Shown here piece after piece: positions 1-5,957 of a DNA stretch of 5,957 nt. This DNA comes from Brevundimonas sp. (lineage in GTDB: Bacteria > Pseudomonadota > Alphaproteobacteria > Caulobacterales > Caulobacteraceae): NCBI GenBank assembly GCA_020253595.1, contig JADCBH010000124.1, positions 1 through 5,957 of the forward strand. The letters are read 5' to 3'. Made by a program: the position numbers and the translations under genes. How positions within the stretch are numbered: position 1 is the first letter of the stretch; every line of letters starts with the position of its first letter. The notes under the pieces are model-generated. The model did not search any database and was not told where the DNA came from. It was given only the letters and a program-made list of their open reading frames with translations.

Positions 1-87
1 ACCCTCGTCCTCGAGCAGGCCGGAGACCAGATCACGGATGTCGGCCTCGTCGTCCACGACCAGAATGTCGGCACCGTTGGATCGCAT
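1..87 (-). CDS. ntrX: NtrX response regulator, N-terminal fragment (cut by window edge)
   Basis: Only the first 29 codons are visible, starting at ATG 87-85 and running off the left edge. They encode MRSNGADILVVDDEADIRDL followed by VSGLLEDEG. This is the start of a receiver domain: a hydrophobic first strand, then the acidic pair Asp12-Asp13 that helps bind Mg2+. The phospho-accepting aspartate and the expected AAA+ and DNA-binding domains lie outside the window. The wording of the DILVVDDEADIR stretch and the position right after ntrY point to NtrX rather than another NtrC-family regulator. NtrX is the cytoplasmic partner that receives phosphate from NtrY. The start is supported by GAGG at 95-92, four bases before the ATG, and by a gap of only 9 nt after the ntrY stop, which suggests co-transcription. 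Confidence 0.88.
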   Translation of the reverse strand, partial: MRSNGADILVVDDEADIRDLVSGLLEDEG

Positions 88-96
88 ATCGCCTCG

Positions 97-2346
97 CTAT
101 TCGGCCGCCGCCAGACCGCTGCCCTTGGGCTCGGCCTGACCGGTTCGGACAGGGGGTGTGAGGGGGAAGATCAGGCACACGCGTGCGCCGTTCAGGTTTT
201 CAGCGTCGGCGAGCTTGAGCTCGCCGCCGTGGTCCTCGCAGATGCGCTTGACGATGGCGAGGCCCAGGCCCGTGCCCTTCTCGCGCGTGGTCACATAGGG
301 CTCGGTCAGACGATCGCGGTCGCGTACCGGCAGACCCTTGCCGTCATCCTCGATGATGAAGGTCGCGATCCCGTCCTCGACGTCCAACCGGGCGACAATG
401 GCGGTCGAGGCGTCATCAGGATCAGCCACGCGCCGCGCGGCGACGGCTTCGCCCGCGTTCTTCAGGATGTTGGCCAGCGCCTGTCCGACCATGCGTCCGT
501 CGCATCTCATCTTGGCCTTCGGAAGCGGTTCAACCAGCTCGACAGGCAAGTTCGGTGCCGCGACCCGCTGGGCGAAGACCGCCTCACGCAGCAGTTCCGC
601 CGGGTTCTCGACCGCGAAGCGTGGGGCCGGCATTCGGGCGAAGGAGGAGAACTCGTCGACCATGCGGCCGATGTCGCCGACCTGGCGAATGATGGTCTCG
701 GTGCAGCGGTCGAAGACCTCCACATCATCGACCTTGGCGCGGTACTTGCGCCGCAACCGTTCCGCCGAGAGCTGGATGGGGGTCAGAGGGTTCTTGATCT
801 CGTGGGCGATGCGGCGGGCGACGTCGCGCCACGCCGCGTTCCTCTGGGCCGTCACAAGCCGAGTGATGTCATCGAAGGTCAGGACCATCTCGCCGCCGAC
901 CCCGCCCTCGATCCGCACACGCAGCCGCCGGGTCTCGCCTTCCCGGGCAACGTCGATGTCCTCTTCAATGTGCGCTTCGACGCGCCCCACGAGCTCGGAT
1001 AGCTCGGGAGCGATAGCGGCCAGCGCCTTGCCGTGGACGTCCAGCTCCGAGATCGACAGCAGCTGCAGCGCGCTGTCGTTGATGGCCGAGATGCGACCGC
1101 GCTTGTCCAGACCGATGACGCCCGCGCTGACCCCCGACAGGACGGTCTCGATGAAGCGACTGCGGTCCTGGGCCTCGTCGCTGGCGGTCTTCAAGGCGGC
1201 TTGCTGGGTCTCAAGATCGCCCGTCATGCGATTGAAGGCTTCGGACAGGGTCTTGATCTCGCCGGGTGCCCCTTCGGGATCAACGCGCGCCGACAGGTCG
1301 CCGCCTGCCACCTGATCCGCCGCCTTCACGAGCCGACCGATCGGTGCCGAAATGGCGCTGGCGGCCGACATGCCCAGCCAGACGGCCCCGACCAGCACCA
1401 AGAGCGCCGTCTCCAGATAGCTGAGCGCGAACGCCGCTTGAATACGAGCGCGGCTCTCCTCGGCCAGGCGATAGGCCTGGATCGAGTCCTCACCATTGCG
1501 CATGCGGGCAATGATGCCGGGGGCCAGCGGCCGGACGACGTACAGATAGGCATCGCCGTAGTCCGGCAAGGGATAGAGCGCCCGCACCGTGTCGGGGCGT
1601 TCGGTGACGGCGACAGGGGCTTCCTCACCCTCGGCTGCCCTCTCCAGCGCCTCGGGCGGGGGCGCGACATAGGCCGGAGCGCCGTCCATCACACCCTGAG
1701 CCAGCACCTCGCCGTCGCTGTTCAGAATATAGACCGCCGGGTAGCCGAAATAGCCGGCGATCTGCGTCAGGGCCTGGGAGAACTGGATCCGGTTGTCGAA
1801 GGCTCCGCGAATGCCGCCCAGCTCGATCGTCATGGTTTCAAGATCGGTGGTCAGTCCCGCCCCTACGTCGGCGACATAGGCTCGACCAATCTCAGCCCCG
1901 TTCCGGACCGCCGAGCTGACGTTCTCGCTGAACCACCGGTCGACCCCGCGATTGACCAGAACGCCGAACACCAAGGCGATCGCGACGGCAGGGACCAGAG
2001 CGACCAGGGAGAAAATGGTCACGAAGCGCAGGTGCAACCGCGCGCCGGGATCCTCGCGCCGTCGGCGGGACAGCTGCATCACCTGCAGCCCGACCACGGT
2101 TGCCAAACCGGCGATCAGAACAAGGTTGGCCAGCAGGATCGCTAGCACGGCGCGGCTTGCGGCCGACTGGGCATTGCCGCCGTCTGCATCCGGAGCGACG
2201 GCCACGATCCAGATGGCGGCAGCGGTGATCAGGACGGCAATGACATAGGCCGCGACGAAGGCGGCGCGGCCGCGACCGGCAGCCAACCGATCCCACAAGG
2301 TGGGGCGGGCCTCTATGGCTTCAGCAGCGGTCCCTGTGTCCAGCAT
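97..2346 (-). CDS. ntrY: NtrY membrane sensor histidine kinase
   Basis: This is a 749-residue transmembrane histidine kinase, the usual length for NtrY, that phosphorylates NtrX. Visible order: membrane segments near residues 28-50, 67-90 and 109-131; an extracytoplasmic region of about 175 residues (132-306); a fourth membrane segment at 307-329; a HAMP linker to about 380; a PAS-like domain at about 395-495; then the kinase core. The H-box is ARRIAHEIKNPLTPIQLSAE with the phospho-accepting His at 515. The N-box is NILKNAGEA (626-634), and the ATP-lid motifs are DDGKGLP (667-673) and GTGLGLAIV (691-699), so the catalytic motifs look intact. An arginine run at 94-97 supports the predicted topology. 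I chose ATG 2346-2344 because it forms TGATG with the dusB stop; an in-frame TTG one codon upstream is less likely. In the family NtrYX is linked to nitrogen metabolism, redox sensing and envelope functions; the signal here cannot be told from sequence. Confidence 0.93.
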   Translation of the reverse strand: MLDTGTAAEAIEARPTLWDRLAAGRGRAAFVAAYVIAVLITAAAIWIVAVAPDADGGNAQSAASRAVLAILLANLVLIAGLATVVGLQVMQLSRRRREDPGARLHLRFVTIFSLVALVPAVAIALVFGVLVNRGVDRWFSENVSSAVRNGAEIGRAYVADVGAGLTTDLETMTIELGGIRGAFDNRIQFSQALTQIAGYFGYPAVYILNSDGEVLAQGVMDGAPAYVAPPPEALERAAEGEEAPVAVTERPDTVRALYPLPDYGDAYLYVVRPLAPGIIARMRNGEDSIQAYRLAEESRARIQAAFALSYLETALLVLVGAVWLGMSAASAISAPIGRLVKAADQVAGGDLSARVDPEGAPGEIKTLSEAFNRMTGDLETQQAALKTASDEAQDRSRFIETVLSGVSAGVIGLDKRGRISAINDSALQLLSISELDVHGKALAAIAPELSELVGRVEAHIEEDIDVAREGETRRLRVRIEGGVGGEMVLTFDDITRLVTAQRNAAWRDVARRIAHEIKNPLTPIQLSAERLRRKYRAKVDDVEVFDRCTETIIRQVGDIGRMVDEFSSFARMPAPRFAVENPAELLREAVFAQRVAAPNLPVELVEPLPKAKMRCDGRMVGQALANILKNAGEAVAARRVADPDDASTAIVARLDVEDGIATFIIEDDGKGLPVRDRDRLTEPYVTTREKGTGLGLAIVKRICEDHGGELKLADAENLNGARVCLIFPLTPPVRTGQAEPKGSGLAAAE

Positions 2347-2348
2347 CA
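2344..2348 (-). promoter_or_regulatory. TGATG stop-start overlap coupling dusB to ntrY
   Basis: Read on the minus strand, the dusB stop TGA (2348-2346) shares its A with the ntrY ATG (2346-2344). Only a weak GGG lies just upstream and there is no strong Shine-Dalgarno, so ribosomes finishing dusB probably restart on ntrY. The overlap is seen directly; the coupling is inferred. Confidence 0.6.
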
Positions 2349-3407
2349 ACCCACAGTTTCGGCGACCTGTGTCCCTTTTTCAACAGCAGAGTTGCCGGGA
2401 AGCGTCAGTGACCCCAGAGACACGCTCCAAAGCGCGGCCAATCCGGTCGCGACGTCGGCCGGGTCGTCCAGTCGACACAGGACAGACTTGGCAGCACGCC
2501 GTTCCAGCGGATCGGCGGGCCAGGGTGCCTGTTCGACGTACCAGCCGAGATGCTTGCGGAACATCTTCAGACCGAGGCCAGACCCATAGAAGGCCAGCGA
2601 GGCCTGCATGTGCTCCAGCACGATGGCGCAGCGTTCATCTCGATCGGGTTCCTGAAGCCGTGTTCCATCCTGAAGCGCCCGCTCCAGATGCGCAGCCAGC
2701 CAGGGGCGGCCGTAGACGCCACGCCCCAGCATCAGACCGTCGGCACCCGATCGCTCCAGCGCCTCGCGTGCTTCCTCAGCCGTGATGATATCTCCGTTGA
2801 CGATGACCGGGATAGCAACAGCCGCCTTGACGTCGCCGACGGCGTCCCAGTCCGCGCGACCCGTGTAGAACTGCTGGCGGGTCCGGCCGTGGATCGTCAC
2901 GGCCTTGACGCCAAGAGCCTCAGCGCTGCGCGCCACGTCGGCCGCGTTGCGGCTCGTCTCGTCCCATCCGAGGCGCATCTTGACGGTGACCGGGCGGGTG
3001 GTGGCCTGCACGACCGCGCCCATGATCCGGTCGGCCAGCTCAGGCGTGCGCATCAGGGCCGAACCCGAGGCGATGCCCGTCACTTCCTTGGCAGGACAAC
3101 CGAAGTTGAGGTCGACGATGTCGGCACCGGCCGCCTCAGCCATGCGAGCCCCTTGCGCCATCGCGTCGGGATCGCGTCCGACAAGCTGGATGACCGTGAG
3201 GGGCAGGCCTGCGCCGACTGCGGCCCGGCGGACCACGTCGGGACGGCCCCGCGCGAACTCGGCGGACGCCACCATCTCGGTCGCCACATAGGCCGCGCCC
3301 AGACGACTGGCGAGCTGGCGAAACGGCAGGTCGGTGACGCCGGTCATGGGTGCCATGAGCACCCGGCCGGCAATGGTCACGTCTCCGATCTGAAGGGTCT
3401 GGGTCAT
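2346..3407 (-). CDS. dusB: tRNA-dihydrouridine synthase B (NifR3 family)
   Basis: This FMN enzyme reduces selected uridines in the tRNA D-loop to dihydrouridine using NADPH (position 17 for E. coli DusB). It is 353 residues from ATG 3407. Signature motifs in order: MAPMTGVTD at 18-26 in the flavin-binding barrel; NFGCPAKEV with the catalytic Cys at 104; KMRLGWD at 143-149; HGRTRQQFYTGRADW at 173-187; NGDI at 204-207; GRGVYGRPW at 228-236; then a helical tRNA-binding C-terminal domain containing KMFRKHLGWYV (281-291). All expected active-site residues are present. The last 25 residues or so extend past the usual helical end and match nothing I recognise. A GTG at 3437 would add ten residues (MATLGTTTTA) from an ACG repeat; I prefer the ATG because homologues begin close to the IGDVTIAGRV strand, but neither start has a clear ribosome site. 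The gene heads the likely dusB-ntrY-ntrX operon. Confidence 0.93.
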   Translation of the reverse strand: MTQTLQIGDVTIAGRVLMAPMTGVTDLPFRQLASRLGAAYVATEMVASAEFARGRPDVVRRAAVGAGLPLTVIQLVGRDPDAMAQGARMAEAAGADIVDLNFGCPAKEVTGIASGSALMRTPELADRIMGAVVQATTRPVTVKMRLGWDETSRNAADVARSAEALGVKAVTIHGRTRQQFYTGRADWDAVGDVKAAVAIPVIVNGDIITAEEAREALERSGADGLMLGRGVYGRPWLAAHLERALQDGTRLQEPDRDERCAIVLEHMQASLAFYGSGLGLKMFRKHLGWYVEQAPWPADPLERRAAKSVLCRLDDPADVATGLAALWSVSLGSLTLPGNSAVEKGTQVAETVG

Positions 3408-3530
3408 CGCCGTCGTCGTCGTTCCAAGCGTGGCCACTCGTCAACCCGCAAGATGGCGCAAGGATGGTGCGGCGCGACCCGATGCGAAAACCGCTCACAA
3501 TTTGCCGGATCGCGCCGTAGAAGGCGGCTC
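3408..3530. promoter_or_regulatory. Divergent spacer between dusB and ispDF
   Basis: These 123 bp separate two divergent start codons and must hold promoters for both genes unless transcription starts further in. No strong promoter stands out. On the minus strand TTGACG (3444-3439) followed after 9 nt by GCTTGGAAC (3429-3421) loosely resembles the Caulobacter housekeeping type (TTGAC, then GCTANAWC), but the spacer is short and the second box is imperfect. If it were real, dusB would start at ATG 3407 with almost no leader. Four consecutive GTC-type triplets lie at 3411-3422. I see no riboswitch fold or terminator. Confidence 0.4.
3520..3524 (+). promoter_or_regulatory. Ribosome binding site of ispDF
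   Basis: GAAGG sits six bases before ATG 3531. It fixes the ispDF start, since the reading frame stays open for more than 900 bases upstream, opposite dusB, and frame length alone would give a far too early start. Confidence 0.7.
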
Positions 3531-4664
3531 ATGACATTCGCAGGCGTAGTGGTGGCGGCGGGCTCCGGCTCGCGCGCCGGAGGGGACAAGCAATGGCGGG
3601 CGCTTGGCGGCAAGTCTGTAGTGCGCTGGTCGGTTGAGGCCCTGCTACGGTCCGGGGCATCGCCCGTCATCGTCGTGGTTGCTCGCGACAGTCTGGAACG
3701 CGCCCAGGACGCTCTGCGGGGGCTGGACGGCTGGATCGCGGTGGCTGGCGGTGCTGAGCGCGCGGATTCGGTGCGCGCCGGCCTTGATGCCCTGAACCTT
3801 CCCGAGACGACACCGGTGCTGGTGCATGACGCCGCCCGCCCACTGCTGAGTGAGGCCGTCATCCGTCGGCTGCTGGGTGCCCTGCCCAGTGCAGACGGCG
3901 CGATCGCTGCCCTGCCGGTTTCGGACACCGTCAAACGCGGCGAGGGGTCGATTGAAGCGACTGTCGACCGTTCGCGGCTGTGGCGCGCGCAAACCCCGCA
4001 GGCGTTCCCGCTCGGTCGGCTCCGTTCCGCCTATGCGGCCTGGCCAGCCTCCGAAGCGCCGACCGACGAGGCGGCCGTGGTCGAGCGCGACGGCGGCGTC
4101 GTCCGCCTGATCGAAGGCGATCCGCGTCTGATGAAGCTCACATACCCTGAGGATTTCGCCATGGCCGAAGCCCTGCTGCCCCGTCAGATGCGTGTCGGTA
4201 CAGGCTTCGATGTGCATCGCTGGGGTCCTGGCGAGGCGGTCTGGCTTTGCGGGGTCGAGATACCGCATGACCAGACCCTGATCGGACACTCCGATGCCGA
4301 CGCCGGCCTGCACGCCCTGACCGACGCCATCCTCGGGGCCATGGGCGACGGCGATATCGGGGATCACTTTCCGCCGACCGACGCCCAGTGGAAGGGAGCG
4401 GCGTCGGACTTGTTCCTGATCCACGCGGTGGAACGGCTCACGGCCCGGGGCGGCCGTTTGATCAATGTCGACGTCACCCTGATCTGTGAGCGGCCCAAGG
4501 TGAAACCCCATCGTCAGGCCATGCGCGAGCGTCTGGCCGAGATCCTGTCCTTGCCGATCGACGCGGTCAGCGTGAAGGCCACGACGACAGAGGCGCTTGG
4601 CTTCACCGGCCGGGGCGAGGGCCTCGCGGCCCAGGCCGTCGCGACCATCGAACTGCCAGCCTGA
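3531..4664 (+). CDS. ispDF: Bifunctional IspD/IspF enzyme of the MEP isoprenoid pathway
   Basis: This 377-residue cytoplasmic fusion performs two non-consecutive steps of the MEP pathway. IspD (about 1-217) joins CTP and 2-C-methylerythritol 4-phosphate to give CDP-ME; IspF (220-377) cyclises CDP-ME 2-phosphate to MEcPP. IspD motifs: the nucleotide loop VVAAGSGSRAGGDKQW (Arg15 and Lys20 as likely catalytic residues), VLVHDAARP (Asp100), AQTPQAF, TDEAAVVE and KLTYPEDF (Lys202). IspF motifs: GTGFDVHRW with metal ligands Asp227 and His229, GHSDADAGLHALTDA with the third ligand His261, DIGDHFPPTD, ERPK and TTTEALGFTGRGEG. The linker is almost absent: the IspD end ALLPRQ runs straight into MRVGTGF. 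The length matches other IspDF fusions, common in alphaproteobacteria and Campylobacter. The glycine-rich loop looks about two residues shorter than in E. coli IspD and lacks Pro before Lys. The start is set by the FAGVVVAAG strand and the GAAGG site. Confidence 0.96.
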   Translation: MTFAGVVVAAGSGSRAGGDKQWRALGGKSVVRWSVEALLRSGASPVIVVVARDSLERAQDALRGLDGWIAVAGGAERADSVRAGLDALNLPETTPVLVHDAARPLLSEAVIRRLLGALPSADGAIAALPVSDTVKRGEGSIEATVDRSRLWRAQTPQAFPLGRLRSAYAAWPASEAPTDEAAVVERDGGVVRLIEGDPRLMKLTYPEDFAMAEALLPRQMRVGTGFDVHRWGPGEAVWLCGVEIPHDQTLIGHSDADAGLHALTDAILGAMGDGDIGDHFPPTDAQWKGAASDLFLIHAVERLTARGGRLINVDVTLICERPKVKPHRQAMRERLAEILSLPIDAVSVKATTTEALGFTGRGEGLAAQAVATIELPA

Positions 4665-4672
4665 CCCCTCGC

Positions 4673-5957
4673 TCAGCGCCGGGCGTGCCGCCAGAGAGAG
4701 CCGACAAGGTTCACATAGTCGTCGGTCCAGGGCCGGACCTCGGTGTCGGCGATCAACTGCCACTGGGGCGACCCGCGAAACTGCGCCAGCCCCGCCTCGG
4801 TGGGCGACAGGATCAGGGCCTCGGTCGAGGCTTCGGCCATGTCCGGGCTGGCCGCGTTCTCCTGATAGATCTGGTGAAGGTTCGGGGCTTCAAGCCTCTG
4901 GGCTGCCGCCGCCGCCGGCAAGGTGATATCCAGGTTGCGATTGGACAGGTGCAGGATCACCACGCCGTCCGGTTTCAGCAGGTTCAGATATCCCTGAATG
5001 GCTTCCACGGTCAGCAGGTGGGTCGGAACGGCATCGGACGAGAAGGCGTCGATCAGCAGCAGGTCATATGACCCTGTGGGTTCACGCTCCAGCGTCAGCC
5101 GGGCATCGCCGAGCACGGTCCTGACCGGGCCCGCCGCGCAGTTCGAGATGAAGGTGAAGTTGTCGGGGTTCCGCGCCAGTCGATCCACGAGCGGATCGAT
5201 CTCGAAGAAGGTCATGCGGTCTTCGGGCCGCTTGTAGCCGGCCATAGCCCCGGTCCCCAGACCGACCACGCCGATGTTGATGGCAGGGCGCCTGAGCTGC
5301 ATTGCCTGGGTCGCCTGACCAATGGGGGTCATGGGCGCGTAGTAGAGACTGGGCATACAGGCGAAGTCCGGGTTCCTCGGCTGGGCTCCGTGCAGCGTCG
5401 TGCCATGCATCAGGACATGGACCTCACCGCCCAGACGCGGATCGTTCGTCGTCCCGATCCGCATGACGCCAAAGAAGCTCCGCTCCTGGACCTTCGCCTC
5501 ATAGCCGCGCGCGATGTACTGGGTGGACAGGGCGATCATGGCGGCGATGGCCACATAGGCCGGGGTGCGATCCCGCAGCAGCAGACCTGCGATGAGGGCG
5601 ACCGTCAGAACCATCTGGGTCAGCATCGGCATATCGCCAGTGACAGTGTTGCTGAACCACCAGGCAAAGTCCCAGTTGGCCTGGAACATGGCCGACAGCA
5701 TCGGCGGGGCGACGCAGGCGATGACGGCCAGCACGAACAGATAGACTTCCGAGTTCTTGATCGGCGCGCGGCTGAGCGGACGGGCGAAGCCGACCAGCAC
5801 GAGCAGCAGCGGATACTCCCACACCCCGTCGAAAATCACCGGGGCAAGCAGCGCGGTGAACGCACCGCCCACGACGCCGCCGACAGAGAGCAGCAAATAG
5901 AACTCAGTCAGCCGGTCGGGCGGAGGCCGCCGCTGGGCCAACCTCTGGTGACACATC
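4673..5957 (-). CDS. Membrane protein with C-terminal spermidine-synthase-like domain, N-terminus cut off
   Basis: The reading frame enters from the right edge and 427 complete codons are visible. The Met at 5956 is probably internal, because the MCH...RLTEFY stretch resembles the middle of longer family members. Residue numbers count from it. Hydrophobic segments lie near 19-40, 46-59, 70-90, 111-127 and 131-148. A short beta region follows, with RSFFGVMRIG and the family-typical HGTTLHGAQ (184-192). Then comes a Rossmann-type domain: GVVGLGTGAMAGY (229-241), FFEIDPLV (250-257), LGDARLTLE (282-290), LLLIDAFSSDAVPTHLLT (299-316), and a C-terminal PWTDDYVN (409-416). This is the architecture usually labelled fused MFS/spermidine synthase. 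Polyamine synthesis is doubtful: the aminopropyltransferase Asp-x-x-Asp motif is altered, and no speD is nearby. Substrate and role are unknown. The gene converges on ispDF with 8 bp between stops. Confidence 0.82.
   Translation of the reverse strand, partial: MCHQRLAQRRPPPDRLTEFYLLLSVGGVVGGAFTALLAPVIFDGVWEYPLLLVLVGFARPLSRAPIKNSEVYLFVLAVIACVAPPMLSAMFQANWDFAWWFSNTVTGDMPMLTQMVLTVALIAGLLLRDRTPAYVAIAAMIALSTQYIARGYEAKVQERSFFGVMRIGTTNDPRLGGEVHVLMHGTTLHGAQPRNPDFACMPSLYYAPMTPIGQATQAMQLRRPAINIGVVGLGTGAMAGYKRPEDRMTFFEIDPLVDRLARNPDNFTFISNCAAGPVRTVLGDARLTLEREPTGSYDLLLIDAFSSDAVPTHLLTVEAIQGYLNLLKPDGVVILHLSNRNLDITLPAAAAAQRLEAPNLHQIYQENAASPDMAEASTEALILSPTEAGLAQFRGSPQWQLIADTEVRPWTDDYVNLVGSLWRHARR

Noticed and set aside
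1033..2145. 370-codon plus-strand open frame opposite ntrY
   Set aside because: The translation is rich in Arg, Gly, Gln and Asp with no domain motif, typical of the antisense frame of a GC-rich gene. NtrY on the other strand has a full set of kinase motifs.
2347..2349. TTG as ntrY start, one codon before the ATG
   Set aside because: The adjacent ATG is the stronger initiator and forms the standard TGATG overlap with the dusB stop.
3408..3437. Ten-residue N-terminal extension of DusB from GTG 3437
   Set aside because: It is made mainly of an ACG triplet repeat (TTTT) with no family similarity and no good ribosome site, so ATG 3407 is preferred, though it is not excluded.
3491..3502. CCGCTCACAATT, identical to 12 bases of the E. 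coli lac operator
   Set aside because: Only one half-site is present and the matching dyad arm is missing. No sugar-uptake genes or LacI-type regulator are in view. In a divergent ispDF/dusB spacer this is most likely chance.
2550..3530. Long open frame upstream of and in frame with ispDF, suggesting an N-terminal fusion
   Set aside because: It lies opposite dusB, whose motifs are clear on the other strand, and its translation shows no recognisable domain. The GAAGG site and IspD's own first strand put the start at 3531.
4619..4632. GGGCC-TCGC-GGCCC hairpin near the end of ispDF, considered as a terminator
   Set aside because: It lies inside the coding sequence for the conserved IspF EGLAAQA segment, has a five-pair stem and no following T run.
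3645..4763. 372-codon minus-strand open frame opposite ispDF, running into the convergent gene
   Set aside because: It covers the intact IspD and IspF motifs on the plus strand and has a low-complexity composition without domains. It is a GC-bias shadow.

Overview
The window reads as ordinary chromosome from a GC-rich alphaproteobacterium. A Caulobacterales member (Caulobacter, Phenylobacterium or Brevundimonas type) fits best. The reasons are the fused ispDF gene, a NifR3-type tRNA dihydrouridine synthase next to NtrYX two-component genes, and the strong GC bias that leaves long open shadow frames opposite every gene. The genus is inference, not proven.

Layout, left to right. Positions 1-87 hold the first 29 codons of ntrX (minus strand, cut by the window edge). 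Positions 97-2346 hold ntrY, a membrane sensor kinase. Positions 2346-3407 hold dusB/nifR3. These three minus-strand genes are packed as one likely operon, dusB-ntrY-ntrX, with a 1-nt TGATG overlap between dusB and ntrY and a 9-nt gap between ntrY and ntrX. A 123-bp divergent spacer (3408-3530) separates dusB from ispDF (3531-4664, plus strand), a two-domain enzyme of the MEP isoprenoid pathway. Only 8 bp after ispDF, a convergent minus-strand gene ends (4673-5957, start beyond the right edge). It encodes a polytopic membrane protein with a C-terminal spermidine-synthase-like domain.

The genes cover three jobs. NtrY and NtrX form a phosphorelay pair tied to nitrogen, redox or envelope control. 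DusB modifies tRNA. IspDF makes isoprenoid precursors. The last protein has no assigned substrate.

The most notable point is an absence. In many alphaproteobacteria the order is nifR3-ntrB-ntrC-ntrY-ntrX, but here dusB runs directly into ntrY with no room for ntrBC. I found no RNA genes, mobile elements, CRISPR arrays or convincing intrinsic terminators, and no clearly new system. Apart from the 123-bp spacer, the window is almost wholly coding.
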